From: Gammaproteobacteria bacterium
GTDB taxonomy: Bacteria > Pseudomonadota > Gammaproteobacteria > Steroidobacterales > Woeseiaceae
Assembly: GCA_029861535.1 (NCBI GenBank)
Contig: JAOTZC010000004.1
Location: 55,844 to 119,843, forward strand
Reading direction: 5' to 3'
Length of the DNA: 64,000 bases
Both the position numbers and the translations under genes were made by a program. Shown piece by piece: positions 36,532-45,867 of this stretch (position 1 is the stretch's first letter; every line of letters starts with the position of its first letter). The notes under the pieces are model-generated. The model saw nothing but the letters and a program-made list of their open reading frames with translations. It was not told where the DNA came from and searched no databases.

Positions 36532-36727
36532 TCGGCGCTAAATCTGGCTGCTGTTTCTGTAACAAATACGCGACCAGGTCCGGATCAGGAAGCGCCAAAA
36601 GTGCCTCAAAAGCGGCCTTTTCGTCATCACCGGCATCGTCATAACGCTGCTCGACATACCCCATCAACAGATCATCGAGCTCGCGCATGCCACGTCTGCA
36701 TTGCCACTTGATGCGGGATTTGATCAT
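36488..36727 (-). CDS. sdhE: FAD assembly factor SdhE
   Basis: A 79-residue all-helical protein with the family motif RIKWQCRRGMRELDDLL (residues 4-20, the conserved RRG.RE..) and ALLALPDPDLVAYL. SdhE promotes covalent attachment of FAD to SdhA. It follows sdhB on the same strand after a 113-base gap that contains a 30-bp-arm hairpin, and precedes ygfX. This places a flavinylation factor beside its client. Confidence 0.95.
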   Translation of the reverse strand: MIKSRIKWQCRRGMRELDDLLMGYVEQRYDDAGDDEKAAFEALLALPDPDLVAYLLQKQQPDLAPIADVIRHVLRLNSA

Positions 36728-36737
36728 GACTGAATCA

Positions 36738-36826
36738 GTACCGCGGCATACTGGGGCCTATTTTGCGGAAGTAAAGCGCAGCGAAGCGAGCCATGACGCA
36801 AAGTAGGTCCCGGTATGCCGCGGTAC
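36738..36826 (-). repeat. Long hairpin A with a conserved 29-nt loop, between sdhB and sdhE
   Basis: Arms at 36738-36767 and 36797-36826 are 30 bases each and pair over their full length; the three non-Watson-Crick positions are all G-T (wobble). The loop, 36768-36796, begins GAAGTAAAGCGCAGC and ends AGCGAGCCATGA. The same loop (27 of 29 bases) returns in hairpin B at 41391-41419 between arms of a different sequence. There is no T-run on either side, so it is not a classic terminator. It lies 15 bases after the sdhB stop, read on the minus strand, and ends 11 bases before the sdhE ATG, whose ribosome site it nearly touches. Confidence 0.9.
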
Positions 36827-36840
36827 ACACCAAACCTGGA

Positions 36841-37623
36841 TCAATACCGCCTTTCGGCAAGCATCTTCTTTGTTTCTGCGATTGCCTTGGCAGGATTCAA
36901 GCCCTTGGGGCAGGTCTGCGTGCAGTTCATAATCGTGTGACAGCGATACAGGCGAAACGGATCCTCGAGATCGTCGAGACGCTCACCGGTGACTTCGTCG
37001 CGGCTGTCGACCAGCCAGCGATAAGCCGCCAGCAGCGCCGCAGGCCCGAGATAACGATCGCTGTTCCACCAGTAGCTCGGACAGGCCGTTGAGCAGCAGG
37101 CGCACAGTATGCACGCGGCTGGCTCGTCAATCATTTCCTGGTCTTGTTTGCTTTGCAGTCGTTCTCGATCCGGCGGCGGTGGGGTATGCGATTGCAGCCA
37201 CGGCTTGATCGACGCGTATTGCGCATAAAAGTTTGTCAGGTCCGGCACCAAGTCTTTGACGATCGGCATGTGCGGCAACGGGTATATCTTAACGTCGCCT
37301 TTTATTTCGTCGATCGACTTCGTACAGGCAAGCGTGTTGCTACCATCGATATTCATCGAACATGATCCGCAAATGCCTTCGCGGCACGAGCGCCGAAACG
37401 TTAATGTCGGATCAATTTCGTTCTTTATCTTTATTAGTGCATCGAGAACCATCGGCGCACAATTATCCATATCGACTTCGTAGGTATCGACGCGCGGATT
37501 GTCGCCGGCGGACGGGTCATAGCGATAGACCGCGAATCGACGGACATTGCTGGCGCCGCCGGTTACCGGAAAATTCCGGCCTTTCTTGATTCTCGAATTC
37601 GGTGGGAGTCTAAATTCAGCCAA
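36841..37623 (-). CDS. sdhB: Succinate dehydrogenase iron-sulfur subunit
   Basis: SdhB passes electrons from FAD to ubiquinone through three clusters. The [2Fe-2S] ligands are in [15 protein letters not shown] and the later LAC; the [4Fe-4S] and [3Fe-4S] ligands are in [12 protein letters not shown] and [11 protein letters not shown]. The start is TTG at 37623 (MAEFRLPPN), preceded by AGGAG at 37631-37635 with a seven-base spacing; no ATG fits, and the 260-residue length is then normal. It begins 10 bases after sdhA ends. Confidence 0.96.
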   Translation of the reverse strand: MAEFRLPPNSRIKKGRNFPVTGGASNVRRFAVYRYDPSAGDNPRVDTYEVDMDNCAPMVLDALIKIKNEIDPTLTFRRSCREGICGSCSMNIDGSNTLACTKSIDEIKGDVKIYPLPHMPIVKDLVPDLTNFYAQYASIKPWLQSHTPPPPDRERLQSKQDQEMIDEPAACILCACCSTACPSYWWNSDRYLGPAALLAAYRWLVDSRDEVTGERLDDLEDPFRLYRCHTIMNCTQTCPKGLNPAKAIAETKKMLAERRY

Positions 37624-37633
37624 GCTATTGCTC

Positions 37634-39430
37634 CTAGTACACGCGCGCTTTTGGCGGCACTCGTTCAACTTCGTCGGTTAACGTCTCTTGATGAACCGGT
37701 CGGTAGTCGAAAGAAACTTTGCCATCCGCGTCGACCCAGGACAATGTGTGTTTCATCCATTGTTCGTCATCGCGATCCGGATAGTCCTCGCGCGCATGTG
37801 CGCCACGACTTTCGAGGCGGTTAGCGGCGGACTCAATCGTTGCGGTCGCATTCAGCAGCAAATTCTCGAGTTCCATCGTCTCGATGAGATCGGTGTTCCA
37901 GATTAGTGAACGGTCGGCCACGCTGACGTCGGCAAAGGACGCCAAGGTATCGCGCAGCAGGTCGACGCCCTGCCCGAGAACATCGCCAGTACGGAATACT
38001 GCCGCATGATTTTGCATGACCCGCTGCATCTCTAGACGAATTTCGGCCGTTGGCCGCTCACCACTTGCATTTCGCAATTTGTCGACCCTGTCGATGCTGT
38101 TCTGGCCCGCATTTGCAGGCAGCGGTTTGTGCCGTGCCCCTGGTTTCGCTGTTGCGGCAATATGAAACGCTGCTGCTCGACCAAAAACGACAAGATCGAG
38201 CAAAGAATTTGAGCCGAGACGATTAGCGCCGTGCACCGATACGCAGGCAGCTTCGCCGACGGCCATTAGTCCGCTAACGACCGACTCGGCATTATCGTCC
38301 TTCCGCGTAACGACCTCCCCCTTATAGTTGGCGGGTACCCCGCCCATGTTGTAGTGCACGGTGGGCAGTACCGGAATTGGTTCTTTGTTGACATCAACGC
38401 CCGAAAAAATTCGCGCAGTTTCGGCGATGCCAGGCAAGCGCTCGTCGATGACGTCGGGACCGAGGTGCTCGAGATGCAAATATATGTGGTCTTTCTCTTC
38501 ACCGACACCGCGACCTTCACGAATCTCAACGGTCATCGAACGGCTGACGACATCACGCGACGCGAGGTCCTTGGCGTTTGGCGCATAGCGTTCCATGAAT
38601 CGCTCGCCATCTGAATTCGTCAGATAGCCACCCTCGCCGCGCGAGCCCTCCGTAATCAGGCAGCCAGCGCCGTAGATACCTGTCGGGTGAAACTGCACAA
38701 ACTCCATATCCTGCATTGGCAAGCCTGCCCGCAGCGCCATCGCATTGCCGTCACCGGTGCATGTGTGCGCCGATGTGCACGAGAAATAGGCGCGGCCATA
38801 GCCGCCGGTGGCCAATATCACGTGATGCGCGCGGAAGCGATGCAATCGACCGGTCGCCATATCAATGGCGACGACACCGCGGCAGGCCCCGTCCTCCATG
38901 ATCAAATCGACGGCAAAGTACTCGATGAAGAACTCTGCGTCGTGCGCGAGTGACTGCTGGTACAGCGTGTGCAGCATCGCATGACCGGTGCGATCAGCAG
39001 CGGCGCAGGTGCGTTGTGCGGTGCCCTCGCCGTAACGCGTCGTCATGCCGCCGAACGGGCGCTGATAAATGCGGCCGTCCTCGGTGCGACTGAACGGCAC
39101 GCCATAGTGTTCAAGTTCTATGACTGCATCTGCCGCTTCCTTGCACATGTACTCGATCGAATCCTGGTCACCGAGCCAATCCGAGCCCTTGATAGTGTCG
39201 TACATATGCCAACGCCAGTCGTCCTCCCCCATATTTCCGAGCGCAGCGCTGATGCCGCCTTGTGCCGCCACCGTATGACTTCGCGTTGGAAATACCTTGG
39301 TCACACAGGCTGTTTTGAAACCAACCTGGGCCAATCCGAAGGTTGCGCGCAAGCCGGCGCCACCGGCTCCGACGACCACCACGTCGTAGCTGTGGTCAAT
39401 AAATTCGTATTCGTCTGTTGTGGCACTCAT
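37634..39430 (-). CDS. sdhA: Succinate dehydrogenase flavoprotein subunit
   Basis: SdhA oxidises succinate to fumarate. The 598-residue protein has the FAD-binding [13 protein letters not shown], the covalent FAD His in [16 protein letters not shown], substrate residues in [23 protein letters not shown] and [18 protein letters not shown]. The ATG at 39430 ([10 protein letters not shown]) is the start; the longer open frame upstream passes through sdhD and is not coding. It overlaps the sdhD stop by four bases. Two flavinylation-related genes flank the operon. Confidence 0.97.
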   Translation of the reverse strand: MSATTDEYEFIDHSYDVVVVGAGGAGLRATFGLAQVGFKTACVTKVFPTRSHTVAAQGGISAALGNMGEDDWRWHMYDTIKGSDWLGDQDSIEYMCKEAADAVIELEHYGVPFSRTEDGRIYQRPFGGMTTRYGEGTAQRTCAAADRTGHAMLHTLYQQSLAHDAEFFIEYFAVDLIMEDGACRGVVAIDMATGRLHRFRAHHVILATGGYGRAYFSCTSAHTCTGDGNAMALRAGLPMQDMEFVQFHPTGIYGAGCLITEGSRGEGGYLTNSDGERFMERYAPNAKDLASRDVVSRSMTVEIREGRGVGEEKDHIYLHLEHLGPDVIDERLPGIAETARIFSGVDVNKEPIPVLPTVHYNMGGVPANYKGEVVTRKDDNAESVVSGLMAVGEAACVSVHGANRLGSNSLLDLVVFGRAAAFHIAATAKPGARHKPLPANAGQNSIDRVDKLRNASGERPTAEIRLEMQRVMQNHAAVFRTGDVLGQGVDLLRDTLASFADVSVADRSLIWNTDLIETMELENLLLNATATIESAANRLESRGAHAREDYPDRDDEQWMKHTLSWVDADGKVSFDYRPVHQETLTDEVERVPPKARVY

Positions 39431-39807
39431 ATGATCAGGCCGATGCGTATCACAGCGTAGACAGATGCGACCGCGATGAGCGTGTGTGCGAAACGTGAGC
39501 CGATCAGAGCGAGCAATTTGAGACCTGGCGCATGCACGTAGTCTTCTATGACAACCTGTACGCCAAGATAGGAATGATAAGCGACAATGACGGACAACAG
39601 TGATAACAGCACGCTGTTCAATGGCCGGCCGATATAACGAACGACTTCGAGGTACGCCGTGCTTTCCAGCAGATACATTGACACGAGGAACCATCCACCA
39701 AGTAGCACGAGAGCGATCGCCGAGATTCGTTGACTGACGAAATGTGCGGTACCTTCCTTGGCACTGCCGTGGCCTAACACGCGACTGAGCGGAGTCCGGA
39801 GGCTCAT
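39427..39807 (-). CDS. sdhD: Succinate dehydrogenase membrane anchor subunit SdhD
   Basis: A 126-residue protein with three membrane helices (about 29-48, 63-84 and 101-124) that anchors SdhAB and helps form the quinone and haem b site. [15 protein letters not shown] carries the likely haem His and the Asp-Tyr of the quinone pocket. The ATG at 39807 overlaps the sdhC stop; a longer frame upstream runs through sdhC. Confidence 0.95.
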   Translation of the reverse strand: MSLRTPLSRVLGHGSAKEGTAHFVSQRISAIALVLLGGWFLVSMYLLESTAYLEVVRYIGRPLNSVLLSLLSVIVAYHSYLGVQVVIEDYVHAPGLKLLALIGSRFAHTLIAVASVYAVIRIGLII

Positions 39808-40181
39808 AGTTTCAGGACCCAGAACAGCGCCGTCAGGACTATGGCCATGACCAGTACGATGTAGGCGGACGCATTCGCCTGCGATTTTTCGAAACCGTAG
39901 CCTACATCCCAAACCAAGTGACGGATGCCGTTGCCGAGATGCAGGAAAAACGCAAATGTCCAAGCAATCAACAACGCGATGCCGATCGGATGCGACATCG
40001 CTACTCGGAAATACTGGTATTGCTCCGGCCCGGCAGCTGCCTGAATCAACCAAGCCGCAAACACGATAAGTCCAACGGACAAACCGACACCGGTGATCCG
40101 GTGCAGAATTGACAGCGTCATCGTTATCGGCCAGCGATAGACCGATAGATGTGGCGACAATGGCCTGCCGGAATTGCTCAT
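39804..40181 (-). CDS. sdhC: Succinate dehydrogenase cytochrome b556 subunit SdhC
   Basis: A 125-residue three-helix subunit beginning with the family pattern [20 protein letters not shown] followed by [24 protein letters not shown] holds the second haem ligand. It is the first structural gene of sdhCDAB; the DUF1674 gene lies 106 bases upstream in the same orientation. Confidence 0.96.
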   Translation of the reverse strand: MSNSGRPLSPHLSVYRWPITMTLSILHRITGVGLSVGLIVFAAWLIQAAAGPEQYQYFRVAMSHPIGIALLIAWTFAFFLHLGNGIRHLVWDVGYGFEKSQANASAYIVLVMAIVLTALFWVLKL

Positions 40182-40287
40182 GTCTTGCTTCTTATGCTTT
40201 GTGGCTGGAGTTTTTGGTCAAGGTATTTTGTCAGTGCAGCGCCAAAGTATCATTCATCCCGCTACGCCGCACAAGACGCGGGTTTCC

Positions 40288-40485
40288 TCAGAAATCGATA
40301 CACCGCCCAGCCTTTTCCCAGTCACCGTATCGGGTGGGGTCGGGCCCGTCACGGCCACCAATTTCCTTCGGTTGCACCTCATCGGTCGACCTCGACGGGT
40401 TATGATCACCGCTTGTATTAACGGTAGCCTTATCGCGCTCGGATTTGGCGTCGTTGCCCTTATTTTCGGAATCGAGTTCGCTCAT
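40288..40485 (-). CDS. DUF1674 protein, succinate dehydrogenase assembly factor 4-like
   Basis: A 65-residue protein ending in KEIGGRDGPDPTRYGDWEKA and then GRCIDF, the hallmark of the DUF1674/SdhAF4 family. In mitochondria SdhAF4 binds flavinylated SdhA and limits radical formation before SdhB joins (known of the family). The first 35 residues are charged and disordered. The ATG at 40485 (MSELDSENKG) is likelier than the one at 40548. Being just upstream of sdhC fits the role, while SdhE at the other end supplies the flavinylation step. Confidence 0.88.
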   Translation of the reverse strand: MSELDSENKGNDAKSERDKATVNTSGDHNPSRSTDEVQPKEIGGRDGPDPTRYGDWEKAGRCIDF

Positions 40486-40557
40486 ACGGAAAGTATGCCA
40501 GAGGCGGACTTTTACTGCATGAGTGGACATGCTCACTCTTTGATACAAAGCGATTAA

Positions 40558-41265
40558 ATGCCAAACACTTCATATTCATGCATTGTCGTCCGCGGGGATG
40601 ACGCGTTCGAGTATCTGCAGGGACAACTGACAAGCGACCTGCGGCTCCTTCCTCACGTCGCAAATACTCACGAGAATCGGCGCGAACCTATCGTTTCGGC
40701 GTGGTGCAATCCAAAAGGCCGCGTAATCTGCCTAATTCGATTGCAGAGAATTGAAGACGGCTTCGAATTGACGCTACCGACCGAGCTCGCCGAAGTGGTG
40801 GTCAAGCGGCTACAGACGTTTCGTTTCCGGGCGAAAGTCGAGTTCGACATCCAGCCGGCTGACATGCAAGCGTTCGGTGTTGCCGGCTTAAGCGAAGATT
40901 GGTGTCGGCAAAACCTTTTGGCCGGAATTCCCGAGATTTGGCAGGCGCAGTCAGAGCAATTCACGCCGCACATGCTGAATTTGGATCTGCTGGACATCGT
41001 GAATCTGGACAAGGGCTGCTACCCAGGCCAGGAAATCGTTGCACGCACACACTATCGAGGTGCAAGCAAGCGACGATTATTGCGATTCGAAAGTACCGAA
41101 CCGGTATTTCCCGGCGACAAAGTCTACGACGGCGAGCAGAAGGTCGGCGACGTCGTCAACGCAATAGGCAACGACCTATTGGCCGTCGTACCCCTCGACA
41201 AGGCAGACAATAAACTTACAGTTGGCGACATCGTGTTGACCTCGCAAGACTTGCCTTACCTGTAA
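40558..41265 (+). CDS. ygfZ: Folate-binding iron-sulfur assembly protein YgfZ (CAF17-like)
   Basis: A 235-residue aminomethyltransferase-fold protein needed for the repair or assembly of certain [4Fe-4S] enzymes. The KGCYPGQEIVARTHYRG motif with its Cys is intact. It is shorter than E. coli YgfZ (about 326), lacking part of the C-terminal barrel region, as in many marine relatives. It is divergent from the DUF1674-sdhCDAB set, with about 72 bases between. In E. coli ygfZ is divergent from the sdhE-ygfX pair, so the association with succinate dehydrogenase genes is old. Confidence 0.92.
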   Translation: MPNTSYSCIVVRGDDAFEYLQGQLTSDLRLLPHVANTHENRREPIVSAWCNPKGRVICLIRLQRIEDGFELTLPTELAEVVVKRLQTFRFRAKVEFDIQPADMQAFGVAGLSEDWCRQNLLAGIPEIWQAQSEQFTPHMLNLDLLDIVNLDKGCYPGQEIVARTHYRGASKRRLLRFESTEPVFPGDKVYDGEQKVGDVVNAIGNDLLAVVPLDKADNKLTVGDIVLTSQDLPYL

Positions 41266-41363
41266 CGGCAGTGCGCCGACATCAAGGCCGCTGGGTCATG
41301 GTGCAGCGTGCCATGACGATGAGCAATGCCGCGATCTTGATCGCCAAAGATTGATTATTACGT

Positions 41364-41446
41364 GGGCGGCTGGTGACATGCTCTTCATCCGAAGTAAAGC
41401 GCAGCATAGCGAGCCATGAGGATGAAGAGAATGTCACTAGCGGCCC
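41364..41446 (-). repeat. Long hairpin B with the same conserved 29-nt loop, downstream of lysS
   Basis: Arms at 41364-41390 and 41420-41446 (27 bases) pair with two mismatches and one wobble; the inner ten pairs are perfect (CTCTTCATCC with GGATGAAGAG). The loop, 41391-41419, matches the loop of hairpin A at 27 of 29 bases, yet the arms of A and B share no sequence. No T-run follows on either strand. It lies between the convergent ygfZ and lysS genes, 37 bases after the lysS stop. A separate smaller hairpin (GTCATGG at 41295-41301 with CCATGAC at 41311-41317) is nearby. Confidence 0.9.
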
Positions 41447-41482
41447 GTCAGATCGCAACACGACGAGCGACGTTCGTACAGA

Positions 41483-42985
41483 TTAGTCGAAAACTTCCGG
41501 CCGCATGTGCGGGAACAACAGCACATCGCGTATCGACGGTGAGTCTGTGAACAACATGACCAGCCGATCGATGCCGACGCCGATACCGGCCGTCGGCGGC
41601 ATGCCGTATTCGAGCGCTCGGATGTAATCGTGATCAAACGCCATCGCCTCGTCATCGCCAGCCGCGCGGTACTCAGCCTGAGCGCGAAAACGTTCCGCCT
41701 GCTCTTCGGCATCGTTAAGCTCGGAAAAGCCATTCGCGAGCTCGCGCCCGGCAACAAAAAACTCGAATCGATCCGTTAGGAACGGATCCGCGTCGTTCTT
41801 GCGTGATAGCGGCGAGACTTCGGTCGGGTACTGCGTGACAAAGGTGGGCTGCCGCAAATTGTCTTCGACGGTTTTTTCGAAGATCTCGATTTGTAGTTTG
41901 CCGACTCCGAAGCCGTTGTTTACGGGTATGCCGAGTTGTTCGCAGCTAGCGGCAAGATAGTCGCGATCACGCAACTTCGCCTTTTCAATGTCCGGATTGA
42001 ACCGCAGAATTACGTCTTCCACCGTCGTACGCGCGAATGGCTTCGCAAAATCGAATTCCTCGCCCTGATACGTCAACTTGGTCGATCCCGTGATCGCGTC
42101 CGACATGCCGCGCAGCAACGCCTCGACCATATCGATTAGATCTTCATAATCGGCATATGCACGATATAACTCCAACATCGTGAACTCGGGATTGTGTTGC
42201 GTAGAGACGCCCTCGTTGCGAAAACTGCGATTGATTTCGTACACACGATCAAAGCCACCGACGATCAACCGCTTTAGATTCAACTCTGGCGCTATTCTCA
42301 AATAGAGTTCCATATCGAGCGCGTTGTGATGCGTCATGAACGGGCGGGCTATCGCGCCGCCCGGCGTCGTCTGCATCATTGGTGTTTCGACTTCGAGAAA
42401 GTTCTGCGCATCGAGAAACGCGCGTATGTATTGCACAATTGCCGAGCGCTTGCGGAATACGTCGCGGCTCTCGTCGTTCATGATCAAATCGACATAGCGC
42501 TGTCGGTAACGGATTTCCTGATCGGCCAGACCGTGGAATTTTTCCGGCAACGGCCGCAACGACTTGGTCAGAAGCCGAATCTCGTCGGCTCGCACCGTGA
42601 GCTCACCGGTATTGGTCTTAAATAATGCACCGCTGGCTCCGACAATGTCACCGACATCCCATTTCTTGAAGGCTGCGTAGACTCCGTCCGGCAATCGATC
42701 ACGCTCCACGCGAATCTGAATTTGCCCGGATCGGTCCTGCAGTTTGATGAAATTCGCCTTGCCAAAATCGCGCTTGACCAACATCCGGCCAGCAACGGCG
42801 ACCTCAACGGCTTCGGCCTCAAAAGACTCGTTCTCGCGCGCGCCATACATTTTCTGTAGTTCGTCGGCCAATGCGTTGCGACGAAAATTGTTCGGAAACG
42901 CATTGCCCTGCTCCCGCAAAGCCTCGAGCTTCCTGCGGCGCTCGGCGATGAGCTTATTTTCGTCTGTCTGCTTCTTATCGGTCAC
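41483..42985 (-). CDS. lysS: Lysyl-tRNA synthetase, class II
   Basis: LysRS charges tRNA-Lys. The 500-residue protein has the OB-fold anticodon domain, class II motif 2 ([22 protein letters not shown]) and motif 3 ([19 protein letters not shown]). The start is GTG at 42985. It follows prfB by six bases, as in the well-known prfB-lysS operon. Hairpin B lies just past its stop. Confidence 0.97.
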   Translation of the reverse strand: MTDKKQTDENKLIAERRRKLEALREQGNAFPNNFRRNALADELQKMYGARENESFEAEAVEVAVAGRMLVKRDFGKANFIKLQDRSGQIQIRVERDRLPDGVYAAFKKWDVGDIVGASGALFKTNTGELTVRADEIRLLTKSLRPLPEKFHGLADQEIRYRQRYVDLIMNDESRDVFRKRSAIVQYIRAFLDAQNFLEVETPMMQTTPGGAIARPFMTHHNALDMELYLRIAPELNLKRLIVGGFDRVYEINRSFRNEGVSTQHNPEFTMLELYRAYADYEDLIDMVEALLRGMSDAITGSTKLTYQGEEFDFAKPFARTTVEDVILRFNPDIEKAKLRDRDYLAASCEQLGIPVNNGFGVGKLQIEIFEKTVEDNLRQPTFVTQYPTEVSPLSRKNDADPFLTDRFEFFVAGRELANGFSELNDAEEQAERFRAQAEYRAAGDDEAMAFDHDYIRALEYGMPPTAGIGVGIDRLVMLFTDSPSIRDVLLFPHMRPEVFD

Positions 42986-42991
42986 GTCGTT

Positions 42992-44087
42992 TTACAATCC
43001 TTGTTTCAGGCTCGCTTCGATGAAGGTGTCGAGACCGCCATCAAGCACGGCCTGAGTGTTACCGGTTTCGACGCCCGTGCGCAAATCCTTGATGCGGCTT
43101 TGGTCGAGTACGTAGGATCGAATCTGGCTACCCCAGCCGACATCGGCCTTGGATTCTTCCACGACCGACGCTTCAGCGCGGCGCTTTTGCATCTCGAACT
43201 CATACAGCTTGGCCTTCAGTTGTTTCATCGCCTGTGCCTTGTTCTTATGCTGCGAGCGATCGTTCTGACACTGCACGACGATATTGGTCGGCAGATGAGT
43301 GATGCGCACGGCTGACTCGGTTCGATTGACATGTTGACCACCGGCACCGCTGGCTCGGTACACATCAATGCGCAAATCCGATGGATCCACGTCGACGTCG
43401 ATGTTGTCATCAACTTCGGGTGAAACAAATACCGACGCGAATGACGTGTGCCGGCGGTTTCCGGAATCGAACGGTGATTTGCGAACCAGGCGATGTACAC
43501 CAGTTTCCGTCCTCAGCCAACCGTAGGCGTATTCCCCTTGAATATGCAACGTCGCACTTTTTATTCCGGCAACCTCGCCCGCGGATGCCTCAATAACATC
43601 AGTTTTGAAATCGTGCGCTTCGGACCAGCGCAGGTACATGCGAAGTATCATCTCAGCCCAGTCCTGAGCCTCAGTCCCCCCGGCACCCGACTGAATATCC
43701 AGGTACGCGTTGTTCGCGTCCATGTCGCCGGAAAACATTCGACGAAATTCCAGACCAGCAAGACGCGTCTCGAACGCGTTCAAATCATTAACGACCTCGT
43801 CAACGGTTTCGCTGTCAACTTCCTCTTCGGCAAGCTCCAGCAATTCCTTCGCATCCGACAAGCCGGCCGACAGCTCATCGAGCGTGACGACAACCTCTTC
43901 CAGCGCCGCACGTTCCTGACCTAGCGATTGGGCCCGCTCAGGTTCGCTCCACACGTCGGGTTGCTCGAGTTCGCGTTGAACCTCGGTCAGGCGCTCCGCC
44001 TTGCCGTCATAGTCAAAGATACCCCCTCAACGCAACGGTGCGTTCAGCAAGATCGGCGATAGTCTGTTTGATCTGACTCGTTTCCAT
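42992..44087 (-). CDS. prfB: Peptide chain release factor 2, with programmed +1 frameshift
   Basis: RF2 reads UGA and UAA. The gene is in two frames: a 24-codon leader from ATG at 44087 ends at a UGA (44015-44013), and reading must slip by one base to continue to 42992, giving 364 residues. The second part has the class-specific tripeptide region ([16 protein letters not shown]) and the GGQ motif [10 protein letters not shown]. It lies 60 bases after recJ and six bases before lysS. The truncated open frame seen when the shift is ignored is not a broken gene. Confidence 0.96.
44012..44027 (-). other. RF2 programmed +1 frameshift site
   Basis: On the minus strand the sequence AGGGGGTATCTTTGAC contains an internal Shine-Dalgarno-like AGGGGG (44027-44022), a three-base spacer, the slippery CTT and the in-frame UGA followed by C. 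This matches the classic prfB autoregulatory site: when RF2 is scarce, ribosomes pause at UGA and shift +1. Confidence 0.97.
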
Positions 44088-44147
44088 GAGAGTGATGTGG
44101 CGGATCTCGTGCGCGGAAAACGCGCGATAGTATCACTATTGCGGGCG

Positions 44148-45851
44148 TCAGGCCGACTGCAGTGCGGCGATTTGTTCGACGACGAGTTGTGGAGATTCGA
44201 TGCCACGGTATTCATTGACATCGAGCCGATAAGCGAGCCTGACGACCCCGCGGTAAGCCGGGCCCGCCTGGTTGAACGCGATCGCGTCGACGACATTACC
44301 GCCACTGGCGGCACGTACGCGCATCTTCAGGTGATGTTCGCCCACCGTACGTTGCTCGAGCACATCGAAGTCGCCACTCCACAGCGGCTCCGGAAATCCC
44401 GACCCCCACGGACCGGCTTCGCGCAAAGAACGTGCGAAACGCAGGCTGAGCGCATCTTCAGGCAGCGGTCCATCGCTTAGGATCGCGCCGCTGACGTCGA
44501 CATTCGGGTACAGCTTTTCTAGTTGCACCGACGCCAATTCGACGAATTCTTCGTAGCGACTTTCGGCAATAGTCAGGCCGGCCGCCATCGCGTGGCCGCC
44601 GAACTTGTCGATGAGCCCAGGTCGGACCGTCGAGACACTCTCGAGTAGATCCCTCACATGCACACCCGAAACGGACCGGGCAGAGCCCTTCAAGTAGCCA
44701 TCGCTTTCGCGCGCAAAAGCGATGACCGGCCGATGGCAGCGCTCTTTGACGCGGGACGCGATCAGCCCAACGATGCCCTGATGCCAGGATGGGTCATAGA
44801 CACAAACGCAGGCCGGAAGCTGTCGTGCATCAAGCGCATCAACAAACGTGAACGCCTGGTCGCGCATCGTCGATTCAATACTCCGGCGGTCCTTGTTGAT
44901 CTGATCCAACGCGGCCGCATGATGCGTTGCGACGTCAGCATCATCTGTTAGCAGGCACTCAATCCCAACAGACATGTCTTCGAGCCGCCCGGCCGCATTC
45001 AGGCGCGGACCTACGGCGAAACCAAGATCGCTGGAAACCGTCCGCCTCGGCAAGCGTCCTGCCTGGATCATCAGTGCGCTGATTCCTGCGACGGTCTGGC
45101 CAGCACGAATACGCCGTATACCTTGTTCGACCAGAATCCGATTGTTGTGATCGAGCGGCACGACATCGGCGACGGTGCCAAGAGCAACCAGGTCGAGATA
45201 CTTGGCTGGGATGCGTGACGCGCCTTGCTGACCGTCTTGCTCCAGCCGCCGACCAAGTGCTGCCAGTACATAAAACGCGACACCAACGCCTGCAAGATTT
45301 CGGCTCGGAAAATTGCTGGCGGGTAAATTCGGGTTGACGATTACATCCGCGGCCGGCAATTCATCACCTGGCAGGTGATGATCCGTTACCAACACCGGAA
45401 TGTTCGCGGCCAACGCTTCTTTAACGCCCAAAATACTCGAGATGCCGTTATCGACGGTGATGATAAGGCTCGGCTCTCGTTGCCGGGCAACCTGGACAAT
45501 CTCAGGCGTTAGGCCGTAACCATATTCGAATCGATTTGGAACGAGATACTCAACATTTGCAAATCCGAATTCACGCAGGCAGCGAAGCATAAGCGCAGTG
45601 CTTGTCGCGCCGTCGACGTCAAAGTCACCAATGACGATAATGCGCTCATTGCGTTTTGCGACTAGCAATTCGACGGCCGCGTCGACATTTTCGAGCAGGC
45701 TGACCGGCGCTAGATTGCCGAGTCCGTAGTCGAGTTCATCTGCGGCGCGGATACCGCGCATTGCGAACAAACGTGCCAGCACCGGGTCGAATTCCGCCAG
45801 CGATGCGATGGCTGCCGTATCCGGCTGCGGCCGTTGGACAATTGGGCGCAT
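44148..45851 (-). CDS. recJ: Single-stranded-DNA-specific exonuclease RecJ
   Basis: RecJ degrades 5' ends of single-stranded DNA in recombination and mismatch repair. The protein shows the DHH phosphoesterase motifs: DFDVDGATSTAL, TDHHLPGDELPAADVIVNP, then DHNNRILVEQG and the GGHAMAAGL segment of DHHA1. The ATG at 45851 (MRPIVQRP) gives 567 residues and lines up with E. coli RecJ; GTG codons at 45890 and 45875 are alternatives that would overlap the upstream gene. Upstream codons are part of a 15-base tandem repeat. Confidence 0.95.
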   Translation of the reverse strand: MRPIVQRPQPDTAAIASLAEFDPVLARLFAMRGIRAADELDYGLGNLAPVSLLENVDAAVELLVAKRNERIIVIGDFDVDGATSTALMLRCLREFGFANVEYLVPNRFEYGYGLTPEIVQVARQREPSLIITVDNGISSILGVKEALAANIPVLVTDHHLPGDELPAADVIVNPNLPASNFPSRNLAGVGVAFYVLAALGRRLEQDGQQGASRIPAKYLDLVALGTVADVVPLDHNNRILVEQGIRRIRAGQTVAGISALMIQAGRLPRRTVSSDLGFAVGPRLNAAGRLEDMSVGIECLLTDDADVATHHAAALDQINKDRRSIESTMRDQAFTFVDALDARQLPACVCVYDPSWHQGIVGLIASRVKERCHRPVIAFARESDGYLKGSARSVSGVHVRDLLESVSTVRPGLIDKFGGHAMAAGLTIAESRYEEFVELASVQLEKLYPNVDVSGAILSDGPLPEDALSLRFARSLREAGPWGSGFPEPLWSGDFDVLEQRTVGEHHLKMRVRAASGGNVVDAIAFNQAGPAYRGVVRLAYRLDVNEYRGIESPQLVVEQIAALQSA

Positions 45852-45867
45852 TTTGCTTACGTTGGAC

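Noticed and set aside
41283..41482. Possible insertion sequence remnant around hairpin B
   Set aside because: No transposase fragment, target duplication or terminal inverted repeat beyond the hairpin arms is visible.
42992..43954. prfB taken as a truncated gene starting at 43954
   Set aside because: The missing N-terminus is found in another frame through the standard +1 frameshift site.
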